64,000 bases of DNA from Haloplasma contractile (GCA_016841945.1 JAENYC010000003.1:1-64000); one strand, 5' to 3'; positions 8,617-17,105 are shown, numbered from the stretch's first letter. A program made the numbers and translations. Notes: generated by a model from the sequence alone, not told the origin.

Positions 8617-9840
8617 CTATTTATAATTTTTGTATTCTATGTTTTCACTATTTTCTTCCTCTATTTCCTCGGAAGGTGCTAATGATGCAGCAACTTTTTT
8701 TAATTCATTCTTATCTATTGCTTTTAATCCATTACTTTTTAAATCCTTATTAACTTCTGCTAAATCCTTATCAGTAAAATCTTTTAATTTACTACCTATA
8801 TTTTTTAATCTATCTAATAAAAAATTCTGTCTAGTTAGATATAATTTTGCTAATGTTTTGTCGACGTTTCGTTCAACCCATTTTTCTTTTTTTTCTATTG
8901 TTTTCTCTGGCTTGAATTCATTAACGATTTTCAATTTTTTAACTTGATTTAAAAACTCTATCCACATTGGTGCGGTTTTCCAGCGATTCTTATTAGAATC
9001 ATTCGAGTCCCTTATTTTTACATCGAGTACACCATATAAACACTCAAAGGCAAAATTATTAAAATCTTCTTGTGATTTTAAAAGATTGATTAGAAAGTTT
9101 TTCATTATAGTCGTAGCTTTTCCACCAGCGTATCGAATTTCATAACGATACCATACACTAAAATCAAAGACCGGTTTATTTTGAGCTTCTCTTTCTAACT
9201 TCTTATCATAAATTAATAGTTGATTAGAACCCCGTCGGCCGAAATATATTCCGAAACCTGTGAATGTTTCGAGCCTATTATTTTTAGGCATCATAGGGTT
9301 ATGATCATGGAATGTTGAGGTGTAATTACAAGGATCAATATAATTTTCCCATAAGTCATAAATGTCACATATTTCACCTGATGTATCATCAATCGCTAAG
9401 TCAAATCGAGTGCATTTTGCATCCCATTCAATCATTAGTTTAATTAAGTCTGTAAAACTTCCATTACGTTCTAAAAACTCTCTACAAGCAGAACCAGATA
9501 AGTCAATCATGGATGTGTTATAACCTTTAGCATTTTTTGGACCATATAAAAACACTCTAATATATTCTCCAATCACAATACAATTTTTATAACCATGCAT
9601 GCCAAATATTTTTTGATAATCGTACCAATTTTTATCTGCTGTCAAAATACTAAATAACTGATCTATAAATTTTAATGACTCTTCCTGAATTGTAATAGAT
9701 GAATGACTTTTATATGTATATCGGATTTTATCAAATGTACATTTAAAATAATCTATTGAAGCCTTAACATGTTCGTTTTGGTCTTGGTTTGTATAAGTTG
9801 GGTGGGTTATACCTAACCCACCCGGTTCTGAACTTTTCAT
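8617..9840 (-). CDS. Rolling-circle replication initiator (Rep_trans family)
   Basis: This 407-aa protein matches the Rep_trans/replication initiation factor family (pT181 RepC, Tn916 Orf20, CTX phage RstA), which nicks one strand at the origin through a tyrosine. Family landmarks are CTRFDLAIDD (143-152), GIYFGRRGSNQLLIYDKK (197-214, with the candidate catalytic Tyr 211) and YRYEIRYAGG (231-240). The C-terminal 90 residues are charged and helical; the same tail occurs in the remnant at 3375-3527. It lies immediately downstream of the Zot-like ATPase, as rep and assembly genes do in filamentous phages. The start has a weak GGAGG-type site (AATGGAGGTTAAAATATG). Relatives of this family also sit on conjugative elements, but no conjugation genes are present here. 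Confidence 0.88.
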   Translation of the reverse strand: MKSSEPGGLGITHPTYTNQDQNEHVKASIDYFKCTFDKIRYTYKSHSSITIQEESLKFIDQLFSILTADKNWYDYQKIFGMHGYKNCIVIGEYIRVFLYGPKNAKGYNTSMIDLSGSACREFLERNGSFTDLIKLMIEWDAKCTRFDLAIDDTSGEICDIYDLWENYIDPCNYTSTFHDHNPMMPKNNRLETFTGFGIYFGRRGSNQLLIYDKKLEREAQNKPVFDFSVWYRYEIRYAGGKATTIMKNFLINLLKSQEDFNNFAFECLYGVLDVKIRDSNDSNKNRWKTAPMWIEFLNQVKKLKIVNEFKPEKTIEKKEKWVERNVDKTLAKLYLTRQNFLLDRLKNIGSKLKDFTDKDLAEVNKDLKSNGLKAIDKNELKKVAASLAPSEEIEEENSENIEYKNYK

Positions 9841-9957
9841 ATTTTAACCTCCATTTTTAGATTTAAAAATTAGTTTAGTTCTTCAAAATCAAAGACGTAA
9901 AACAGATTAAAAAGTCATAGTAAGGCGAAAAGAGTAACGGCTAACACAGTTTCGCCG

Positions 9958-11982
9958 TTATAATTCTTTTTCGCCTTTACTTACTGGTTCATAAGCTTTT
10001 TTAATAAATCTCATGTTAGTTTTAAGTTCTTCTTCAGTCGAAGGATCTACATGAGAGAAACAAGGTAAATCTTGATATTTTAATTGACTTGCTTTGTTTA
10101 GTTCTGCATATGATTTTCTTAAAAAATCACTTTTAAAGATATCATTTTTAAATATGTCTGTTGTTCGAAATCTTAGGATTTGTTTTTTCCCTTTTTTAGT
10201 TTTAATTTCATCTTCTTCTGTATGAATTTTAAAACAAACCTTTACATAACAATGAAAGAAAATATATTCTTTTATTTTTTGACATGTATGGCCAATTGAT
10301 AATAATAAATGTTTAAATAAAGTTTGATCAATCCGATATTCGCTATATCGTTTTTTTAATTTATTTACAATATTAAGTATTAGGTCATTAATTTTATCTG
10401 GAAACCAAAAAATCCCTTTTGTAACTTTAAGCTTTTTTTGTAAAGTGAAGAACTGGTCTTGAATTTGTTTTATACGACCCACAGTTTGATTAATACTTTG
10501 TTGATCTGTTAATATCTTACCTTTTCTTTCAACTGCGTGAGAAAAAACAGATCTAGATTCAAAATGTCCTTCTTCATTTAAAACTTTCTTATCATTACCG
10601 GATTTATAAGCATGAGCATTTTGTTCATGACTATATTCACTAATAAGTATTATTGTATAAGGTTCATATGGGTTTTCACTTTTATCTGTATTTAATCTAA
10701 TATATTTTCGTAAGTGGTCCATATTGAATATTCTACTATAAGTTTCAAAAGATTTACTTTTAACTGGATAATTAGAATGAATCATTGTTCCTCGATATAC
10801 TATATGGTAAACATTCTCTAGATACTTTCTGAACATTTTTTTAATATCTAAATGATTTAAAAAATTATTATAAGTTAATGAAGAATAAAGATGTGTAATA
10901 GGATAATTAAGATATGTTTCTTCAACACCTGCACGACCATAGGCTTCTATATTCTTATTTAGTAAATGAAGTACTTCTTCAAAATTTATTTTGTTAAGCT
11001 GATTCTCTAACCTTACTAAATCCTCTACCATTTCATCAATATAACAAACTTCAGCCCAGCGGCCTAAACCAGTTAATAATACGGTTTTTCCATATCCTGG
11101 ACGACCTTGTATCATGACGTTATTTTCAACTTTATTGTTAATAAAGTCAATTAATCTAGTCTCATTGCGCTTTTCTTTTTTCTTTAAATGATTTTTAAGT
11201 ATACTTAACAAAATAATAATGACTAAGACAATATATGGCCATGTGTTAAATCTCGTTAAATAAGGAGTCAAAAAAACAAGTAAGGATATAAAATTATAAG
11301 AAATTATAGGGCCAGCGTTGAAATGATAAACAAAAGGTAAATATATAAGAATTTGAATTATTAATTCGATTAAGATCATGATTATTACCCCGTTAACTAT
11401 GAATGTATAAATTATAAGATGTTTAATTATTAATGAGTTCGTTGTAATAAATTTTTTAATAGGAATAATAAGATAGTTTCTAAGTAATAAAGATAATTGA
11501 TACAGGCTAAATTTTATTTTATTATAATATTTTAATGGAATACTTCTATAATTATAGTCTTTGTAAAATTTACCTGTTATTGGATCTCTTTTATCGGTAA
11601 AATAGACTGTATTAATTAATATATAAATAAGTAAACTGTAAAAAAATATATTTAAACCAATTTTAATAATGTTAATATTCAAATTTAAGAAATAATGAAT
11701 TATATCTAATTGTTTAGTAGATTGAAAATGATAGATATAATCAATCGGTTGTTGTATAGGTTCTATTACAACTTCATTAAAATGAGTTTTCAAATGATCC
11801 AGTGTAAATACATTTTTATAAATATAATCATAATAATATGGAGTTATATCACCTTTAGTAATCATCTTGATTAAGTTATTTATAATTTTTGTATATATGT
11901 CATTTAAATTGCTTCTATAAAAAATTATTAATATAAGTGTATAAATAAGATAAATATATATTTTTTTCATGTTTTTTTTCAT
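9958..11982 (-). CDS. Membrane-anchored Zot/pI-like assembly ATPase
   Basis: A 674-aa protein with several membrane segments in the first 265 residues (about 8-21, 105-125, 186-220 and 228-262), then a cytoplasmic ATPase: P-loop GRPGYGKT (293-300), Walker B-like YTIILISEYS (442-451), and KGKILTDQQSINQTVGRI (487-504) where Zot/pI proteins have a conserved polar sensor region followed by Arg. In filamentous phages this ATPase drives virion extrusion through the membrane. The inovirus reading rests on this motif pattern plus the neighbours: secreted anchored proteins upstream and a Rep_trans gene downstream. An FtsK/HerA-type conjugation ATPase is the main alternative, but the large multi-span N-terminus and the lack of other transfer genes argue against it. 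The start lies 5 nt after the upstream stop. Confidence 0.7.
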   Translation of the reverse strand: MKKNMKKIYIYLIYTLILIIFYRSNLNDIYTKIINNLIKMITKGDITPYYYDYIYKNVFTLDHLKTHFNEVVIEPIQQPIDYIYHFQSTKQLDIIHYFLNLNINIIKIGLNIFFYSLLIYILINTVYFTDKRDPITGKFYKDYNYRSIPLKYYNKIKFSLYQLSLLLRNYLIIPIKKFITTNSLIIKHLIIYTFIVNGVIIMILIELIIQILIYLPFVYHFNAGPIISYNFISLLVFLTPYLTRFNTWPYIVLVIIILLSILKNHLKKKEKRNETRLIDFINNKVENNVMIQGRPGYGKTVLLTGLGRWAEVCYIDEMVEDLVRLENQLNKINFEEVLHLLNKNIEAYGRAGVEETYLNYPITHLYSSLTYNNFLNHLDIKKMFRKYLENVYHIVYRGTMIHSNYPVKSKSFETYSRIFNMDHLRKYIRLNTDKSENPYEPYTIILISEYSHEQNAHAYKSGNDKKVLNEEGHFESRSVFSHAVERKGKILTDQQSINQTVGRIKQIQDQFFTLQKKLKVTKGIFWFPDKINDLILNIVNKLKKRYSEYRIDQTLFKHLLLSIGHTCQKIKEYIFFHCYVKVCFKIHTEEDEIKTKKGKKQILRFRTTDIFKNDIFKSDFLRKSYAELNKASQLKYQDLPCFSHVDPSTEEELKTNMRFIKKAYEPVSKGEKEL

Positions 11983-11987
11983 TTGAA

Positions 11988-13037
11988 TTATTTTCGTCTA
12001 AAACGGTCTGATTTATTTTGAAAAGTTGTTGTTACTTTTTTTGCAATTTTAACTCCTTTACCAATACTTTTAATTATTATAATCAATTTGAATACTAGAT
12101 AAAAAATAACTATACAAATAACAATTAAAGAAATATACATTAATACTTTTAGAAATGAAGAACTACCTTCTGTTACACTTGAGATTAATTCATTAATCGC
12201 TTCAATTGGTGATGTGATTAAATTAGTCAAATTACCTATAGCATTTTTCATAGAATTTATAGGAGACATTAAAGTATTGTATATACTTGATTGTAGATTT
12301 TCAATTGCTTTTTTTATTTGATCAATAGGATTAAATTTGTCTAATATATCATCTATTAGAGATGAATCTTCATCATCATCAGGACTGATATAACCATTTA
12401 TACCATCAATACCAAGATATTGAGTAAGATTTATAGTCGGATCTATTATTATTGAACTTTGACTAGTTTCTGGTACAGCTTTAAAATAGGGAACGTTAGT
12501 ATAAAAAAGTTGAAATGTACATTCATCCGTTAAATCAACATAATCATCATCATATATAGGATCATATACTCCATCAAAAGGAGAACCTTCATAAGTAACT
12601 TCCATTGTAAAAAGATCAATATCAAATCTACCAACATAAGGCCCAATACCTTCTACTAAACCATCGTTATTTCCATCATCTAGTAATATATAATCAGAAT
12701 TATCTGGATTATATAATTGCAATACTTGAATATCATGAACATCTTCGCGATGTAACGAATCATAATAATTTGAATAAAGAAGGATAAAAGGCTCATTTAA
12801 GTCAACAGAACTCTGATTATAGTTATATATAAATTCAACAACTTCTTTTCTACTTACTAATATATCATCTCCATTAGCAACCGGAATAATTAAGTCATCA
12901 TTAGTAACGGTAAAAAGACAATTTGTTGTGTTATAGCATGGATTAGTAACAACATCTAGACTCTCAGCTCTTGCATTTAAACTAATTCCAAAACATACTA
13001 TTAATGTTAAGATCAAAAAAAATAACAAACGTTTCAT
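11988..13037 (-). CDS. Secreted, C-terminally anchored protein (candidate phage adsorption protein)
   Basis: A 349-aa protein with a signal peptide (cleavage likely after NARA, residue 24), an Asp/Asn/Tyr-rich extracellular part with two pairs of Cys (NPCYNTTNC near 32-40), a helical amphipathic stretch (QIKKAIENLQSSIYNTL onward, about 236-285), one membrane segment (about 297-322) and a basic tail ending DRFRRK. This is the layout of filamentous-phage minor coat proteins (pIII-like). It sits in one transcription unit with the similar upstream gene and the Zot-like ATPase. No sequence family recognised. Confidence 0.6.
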   Translation of the reverse strand: MKRLLFFLILTLIVCFGISLNARAESLDVVTNPCYNTTNCLFTVTNDDLIIPVANGDDILVSRKEVVEFIYNYNQSSVDLNEPFILLYSNYYDSLHREDVHDIQVLQLYNPDNSDYILLDDGNNDGLVEGIGPYVGRFDIDLFTMEVTYEGSPFDGVYDPIYDDDYVDLTDECTFQLFYTNVPYFKAVPETSQSSIIIDPTINLTQYLGIDGINGYISPDDDEDSSLIDDILDKFNPIDQIKKAIENLQSSIYNTLMSPINSMKNAIGNLTNLITSPIEAINELISSVTEGSSSFLKVLMYISLIVICIVIFYLVFKLIIIIKSIGKGVKIAKKVTTTFQNKSDRFRRK

Positions 13038-13049
13038 TTTATCCCCCTT

Positions 13050-14129
13050 TTACCGTTTATATCGTTCTTTTGAACGATTATTTTTACGTTTTGAGTAATT
13101 TTTCTTACCTAAAGAAAAGATATAGATAAAAAATTTAAATAATATAAATACTATGATAATGCCAATAATACCTAATGTACTTATAACCAACCAATTTGAT
13201 TCTCCATTTTCATTAGTAAATAAATTCAAGTCTTGAATATCATCCTCTAGATTGTAAAAAAACTCTTTAATATTATCGAAAAATATGTTATCATTGTCAT
13301 CTTCAGCTACTGCAAAACGATCAGTAATAGTAATTGTTGCTATTACTGATGAAGTATTTAAATCCTCATCAGTTACACATATTTTATAATCATAAGTTCC
13401 TACCTTATCCCAAATTACCTCAGTTAAATCAAATAATGGAACGATTTCTGTTCTATTTTGATAATCTTTCACAGTAACATTAAGTTGTAAATCTAGAAGA
13501 GTTGGCATTTGATCATTTAAATCATAAATATAATTACTAAAGTTCAATGTAATTTCAGGCTCTTCTACATTTAATAAATCATTTTTTATAAAAGCAAGTG
13601 AGTCGTTAGGATAATTAGGATTAATAACATCAGAGTTTATTAATTCAGTATCAATAATAATAGGAATAGTAGAATAAAAGATATAACATGTTGTTTCATA
13701 ACAGTTTACAGGAGAAGCTATACTTAGACTTCCTCCACTTGTTTTTAACTGTAAAGTATTAGAATCAAATGTAGAATAATAACTATATGATCCAATTGTA
13801 TTAATACTATTTGACTCAAAAAAGTTTGATAGTTTTACTTCATCATACATAGATTGGTATATACTAAATTCATTCTTATTAACTTTGTATACTATAAAGT
13901 AAGGCTTATTTGTATGAATATTAGGTGAATTATCAACAATCGATTTTATTAAAGAGCTACGATTATGTTCTTCAATAAATTCATTGTTACTAATATAAAT
14001 ATGACCAATAGTAGTATCATCAATTTCACTGGCTGATATCGATTCTGCTTTAACATCTATTGTGTTATTAAAAACAATAGTAATAAATAAGACAAGAGAG
14101 AAAACTAATAATAAAATTATTTTTTTCAT
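13050..14129 (-). CDS. Second secreted, C-terminally anchored protein with an Ig-like domain
   Basis: A 359-aa protein with a signal peptide (to about residue 28, VKA), an extracellular region whose part at about 185-272 resembles a bacterial Ig/cadherin-like fold (ending VGTYDYKICVTDEDLN, then TITITD), one membrane segment (about 310-335) and a Lys/Arg/Asn-rich tail ending SKERYKR. Topology matches the next gene downstream, suggesting duplication of function or paired virion-tip proteins. An AGGAGG ribosome site lies inside the 3' end of the preceding small gene, implying coupled translation. Confidence 0.6.
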   Translation of the reverse strand: MKKIILLLVFSLVLFITIVFNNTIDVKAESISASEIDDTTIGHIYISNNEFIEEHNRSSLIKSIVDNSPNIHTNKPYFIVYKVNKNEFSIYQSMYDEVKLSNFFESNSINTIGSYSYYSTFDSNTLQLKTSGGSLSIASPVNCYETTCYIFYSTIPIIIDTELINSDVINPNYPNDSLAFIKNDLLNVEEPEITLNFSNYIYDLNDQMPTLLDLQLNVTVKDYQNRTEIVPLFDLTEVIWDKVGTYDYKICVTDEDLNTSSVIATITITDRFAVAEDDNDNIFFDNIKEFFYNLEDDIQDLNLFTNENGESNWLVISTLGIIGIIIVFILFKFFIYIFSLGKKNYSKRKNNRSKERYKR

Positions 14130-14131
14130 AT

Positions 14132-14299
14132 TTACCTCCTATTTTTTTTGCATAATGGATTCTTTTTTGTAAGATATTCTAAGGCTCCAGTTACAGCATG
14201 ATATTCTTTTTTTTCTTTAGCTTTACGATAAGCAAAGCTGCTAGCTCTTTTATAAAACTGATTATTTTTAAGTGTCTCTTTCTTAACCTTTCTCATCAT
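14132..14299 (-). CDS. Small basic protein
   Basis: A 55-aa frame, MMRKVKKETLKNN to CKKNRR, with about 20 Lys/Arg and no membrane segment. Its ATG overlaps the stop of the upstream gene (TAATG) and its last codons contain the AGGAGG site of the next gene, so it is embedded in a tightly packed operon and probably translated. A nucleic-acid-binding role is suggested by charge only. Confidence 0.5.
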   Translation of the reverse strand: MMRKVKKETLKNNQFYKRASSFAYRKAKEKKEYHAVTGALEYLTKKNPLCKKNRR

Positions 14300-14499
14300 T
14301 AGGACTCCCTTCTATCTTTAAAAGCTTGATGACTCTTTATTAACCCAAACAACAAAAGAAAAATAATTAAGAAATATTTCTTTAATAGTTTAATAATGTT
14401 CTTAAAGAATAAGATAATCGCATCAATCAAAAATGGAATAACTTTTATACTAATAATTTTTAATGTATTTGGAATGGCTTTTAATATAAAATTGATCAT
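14299..14499 (-). CDS. Small hydrophobic protein (candidate major coat protein)
   Basis: A 66-aa protein consisting of two hydrophobic stretches (about 1-28 and 38-56) and a short charged tail ending FKDRRES. I chose the ATG at 14499 because GAGGTG lies 9 nt upstream; a GTG start 4 codons earlier overlaps that site. Size and position ahead of the anchored virion-tip candidates fit a filamentous-phage major or minor coat protein, although it lacks a typical signal peptide plus acidic N-terminus. Confidence 0.5.
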   Translation of the reverse strand: MINFILKAIPNTLKIISIKVIPFLIDAIILFFKNIIKLLKKYFLIIFLLLFGLIKSHQAFKDRRES

Positions 14500-14542
14500 C
14501 TTATAAATCACCTCATTTTCTTTAACTGCTTAGATACAATTT

Positions 14543-14908
14543 TTATTTACAATAATTTAAATATTTTAATTTTAATGCATTTAAAACAATCATCTTATTA
14601 TCTTTGTCTAAATTAGTAAATAAATCATCAATAGAAAATTTACATTTATAATAATAATTATAAAAATGTAAGGCCAAAGTAATTAACATTTGTTCACTTT
14701 TAGAAAAAGGCATCATCATTTTTATAATTTCGTCTCCATGAACATTACCACAACAAACATAATTTAATAAATCGAATTTATATGTAGCAGAAGCTAAATA
14801 GCAAAAAGTTATCCCATATCGGTCTGTAATATTTAATTTTGTCATGAGAGCCTTATACAAGCTCTCATGATTTTCATTTTTATACTGTAATTGAACCACA
14901 ATATTCAC
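14543..14908 (-). CDS. Hypothetical protein of the phage-like operon
   Basis: A 121-aa protein that starts with GTG 1 nt after the upstream stop (TAG-A-GTG), so probably translated by reinitiation. Soluble, helical in the second half, with four Cys (FCYLAS, VCCGNVHG, KCKFS). No recognisable family. It is in the stretch where filamentous phages keep early or regulatory genes. Confidence 0.5.
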   Translation of the reverse strand: MNIVVQLQYKNENHESLYKALMTKLNITDRYGITFCYLASATYKFDLLNYVCCGNVHGDEIIKMMMPFSKSEQMLITLALHFYNYYYKCKFSIDDLFTNLDKDNKMIVLNALKLKYLNYCK

Positions 14909-14909
14909 T

Positions 14910-15403
14910 CTATTCTGAATAATCTAACTGTAGATTTTCAATTTTTTCTGGTCTATTCTCAAATTTAATTACTTTAGATAAAAGAGCATTTATTAATTCA
15001 ATCTCATCACTTTTAAAGAAACCAGATTCATATAATCCAAGAGCTAATATTATCTCATATTGGTAATAAATAGATTCGTCAACTCTTAAACCTTTTACAA
15101 ACCGGATTGGAACTCTTAAAGTTTCTTCTGCTTTTTTAAAATCTAGTTTAAGTTTGATTTTTAATAAATTATAACGTGTTTCTGTCAACCTGATTTTTAC
15201 TTTAAGTAATTCATGTAATCTAACCTCAATCTCATAATTAATAAATTTAGTTCTTCGATTTTCTGTTTTTCGTATAATTATTGAGACTCTTAACAATTTA
15301 GAAATGTCATCTTCTGTAAGTTCAGATAGATTTTTGAAAATTGTTGTTTGACTTTGAATGACTTCTTTTTTAATGATTTTGATTCATTTTTTTTAGGTTC
15401 CAT
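14910..15403 (-). CDS. Hypothetical protein apparently made by -1 frameshifting
   Basis: The ATG at 15403 opens a frame (MEPKKNESKSLKK...) that stops after 37 codons at 15290. The -1 frame is open from before 15370 to 14910 and is clearly protein-like (KNLSELTEDDISKLLRVS, then 120 more residues). The frames meet at TTA AAA AAG, an in-frame A AAA AAG slippery heptamer (15365-15371); slipping there gives a 164-aa product. Without it, the long frame would have to start at a TTG near 15296 with no ribosome site. A plain indel in the A-run is the alternative explanation, since neighbouring genes are broken. Function unknown; the C-terminal half is helical and acidic. Confidence 0.5.
15365..15371 (-). 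other. Candidate -1 programmed frameshift site
   Basis: The minus-strand sequence A AAA AAG is in the correct zero-frame phase (TTA AAA AAG), and the following codons in the -1 frame (GAA GTC ATT) continue a long open frame. This is the same heptamer used in bacterial dnaX. I see no obvious strong downstream stem or upstream Shine-Dalgarno-like stimulator. Confidence 0.45.
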
Positions 15404-15432
15404 TTTTATACCTACCCTTTCTTAAAATATAA

Positions 15433-15942
15433 CTAAGAAAAATCTTTTATAAATAATTCTTTTTCTAATGCTTTTACACCTTTTTTTATAGCATCAATGT
15501 GATTAAGACCTTGAGATCTTTCAAAATAATAACATTGGCGATAGTAATCTTTTCTAAATAAATAGTCTTTAAAGAGATTACTTAAAACATTAAAAGCTCT
15601 TTTTGTAAATGTAAACCAACAACAATATGGTATATTTGAAGATGTATTGATACGGTACTCAAATTGAAATACATTATTGTCATAAAGCGCTGATGCTATT
15701 TTATAAGCATTCTCTTCTAATAATTGATTAAATTTTTCTGAATAATATTTTTCTTTATCTTCTTGAGTATATAGCTGAATAATATCACCATCATTTCAGT
15801 TTAATTTATCTTAGATATTTTTCATACTATATTGCAGTATATTTTTGTTGTATATAGCAAAGATTTGTTTATCGCTAAATCTTGTCCAACGATAGAAGAA
15901 ACCATATTTTTCTAATGCATTAATCATCATCTTTCTATCCAT
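15433..15942 (-). pseudogene. Nonsense-broken hypothetical gene
   Basis: A 170-codon frame with a good start (GGAGG, 5 nt, ATG at 15942) is interrupted by TAA (15811-15813) and TGA (15796-15798) only five codons apart, with coherent sequence on both sides (MDRKMMINALEKYGFFYRW before; DGDIIQLYTQEDKEKYYSE and IPYCCWFTFTKRAFNVL after). No family recognised. The TGA lies at KLN-stop-NDGD, where Trp would be plausible. Confidence 0.55.
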
Positions 15943-16083
15943 ATTAACCTCCATTCTTAAAAAATAAGTATATAAATAGGTGGATCATTATTATTCAATT
16001 TATCCCTCCTGTTCTGTTGTCATATATTTTTACGCCAACATTCTACTAATTTTGAAATTAATTAAACAGTAAGACTAAAAACA

Positions 16084-16111
16084 TAAAAAAAAGTAGCAAA
16101 TAAATTGCTAC
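16084..16111 (-). terminator. Rho-independent terminator
   Basis: On the minus strand GTAGCAA, 5-nt loop, TTGCTAC, then a run of eight T. It closes the transcript of the Spo0A-like gene. The stretch 16112-16269 before it holds only scraps of broken frame (for example SISFPEELRP between stops). Confidence 0.75.
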
Positions 16112-16269
16112 AAAATTAAAATATATTAAATTACATATTAAACCTAGTCATTCAAACTAAGGTCTTAATTCTTCTGGAAAACTAATACTATTCCCTTATA
16201 ATCCATCCTCACCATTACTAGTTATATTTTGTTGCTTTATTATAAATATTAATTATATATATCATATAT

Positions 16270-16641
16270 CTAATATTCTTTTAAAATTTTTACAAAAGAG
16301 CTAAGAAATTCATAATTAGACGGATGTTTACCTTTTTGTTTTAGATTTAAAATATTTATTTTATTCTCTCTTTTTTTTGTGCTCCAAATTTTATGAATCG
16401 AATATCTAATACACCTTTCTATTTTTGAAGGAGTAGAATTAAATTTTTTTGAGAGAGGAAAATAAAGATTTTTATATATATTATCTAAATTTTCGATTTT
16501 TATATAAGCCATATACACTGCTTCTCTAATATATATATATCCTTTTAATCTTTCTGTAATTCCTAGATTATATAAGATTTGACTAATTTTTTGAATTAGG
16601 ATGATTCTTTCATCTTTTAAATCTCTCAAATTAAGGTTCAT
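16270..16641 (-). CDS. Stand-alone Spo0A-type DNA-binding domain protein
   Basis: A 123-aa protein whose whole length matches the C-terminal effector domain of the sporulation master regulator Spo0A: LKGYIYIREAVYMAY (32-46) like IKGYLYLREAISMVY, then LYFPLSKKFNSTPSKIERCI (59-78) like LYPDIAKKFNTTASRVERAI, then HPSNYEFLSS like KPTNSEFIAM. The HTH recognition helix is about 69-82. There is no receiver domain, so it cannot be controlled by phosphorylation of the usual Asp. GGAGG precedes the ATG at 16641. It is followed by its own terminator, so it is a separate unit at the head of the element, where a phage repressor or activator would be. Target sites are unknown; it could read host Spo0A boxes or element-specific ones. 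Confidence 0.82.
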   Translation of the reverse strand: MNLNLRDLKDERIILIQKISQILYNLGITERLKGYIYIREAVYMAYIKIENLDNIYKNLYFPLSKKFNSTPSKIERCIRYSIHKIWSTKKRENKINILNLKQKGKHPSNYEFLSSFVKILKEY

Positions 16642-16763
16642 TATTTTATACCTCCACATAAAAATATAATAATTAATAGATCTTATAATTTGATGTTATC
16701 ATATAAATTAACTTATATCTACATATATGTTTATAAACCATGATTCTATGATTGTATATACAA

Positions 16764-16788
16764 TAAAAAAAGCAGATTTTTCATCCGC
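16764..16788 (-). terminator. Rho-independent terminator
   Basis: Minus strand: GCGGAT, short loop, ATCTGC, then seven T. It lies just after the stop codon of the 42-aa gene at 16806-16934 and ahead of the promoter region of the Spo0A-like gene. Confidence 0.7.
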
Positions 16789-16805
16789 GATTTTATCAGA
16801 ATACT

Positions 16806-16934
16806 TTATTTTTTTGATAAGATAGTAAATAGTTCATTTTTATTATAGTTTCTAATTACCGTTATTAATAACCATTGCTTGATTTCATGTAACATATCAA
16901 TGGATATTTGATTGTAATCATTATTCTTATACAT
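16806..16934 (-). CDS. Very small protein with its own terminator
   Basis: A 42-aa frame starting MYKNNDYNQISIDMLHEIK, with an AGGAG site 7 nt before the ATG and a good terminator 18 nt after the stop. It is mostly helical, with a hydrophobic WLLITVI segment. The small size and isolated unit next to a Spo0A-like regulator invite comparison with Spo0E-type or phage regulatory peptides, but the Spo0E signature (SxxLD) is absent. Function unknown. Confidence 0.5.
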   Translation of the reverse strand: MYKNNDYNQISIDMLHEIKQWLLITVIRNYNKNELFTILSKK

Positions 16935-17105
16935 ATAAATCTCCTAATCTATATTTTGTTATTACTTTATCCGTGTTATTATTCCTTTGATCCCTCGTAA
17001 TTAAATACTCTATTTTAAAGCTATTTACTAAAAAAATAAAATATGATAAATGAAAATTTAAGATATGATAGTCAAATAATATTTATTTAATATTAGTTTA
17101 TTAAA

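Noticed and set aside
9958-11982. FtsK/VirD4-type conjugation ATPase
   Set aside because: No relaxosome, VirB4-like or lytic transglycosylase genes are nearby, and the multi-span N-terminus, gene order and sensor region fit Zot/pI better.
16112-16269. Gene fragment SISFPEELRP downstream of the Spo0A-like gene
   Set aside because: Three stops within 30 codons and no recognisable family; mentioned only as debris.
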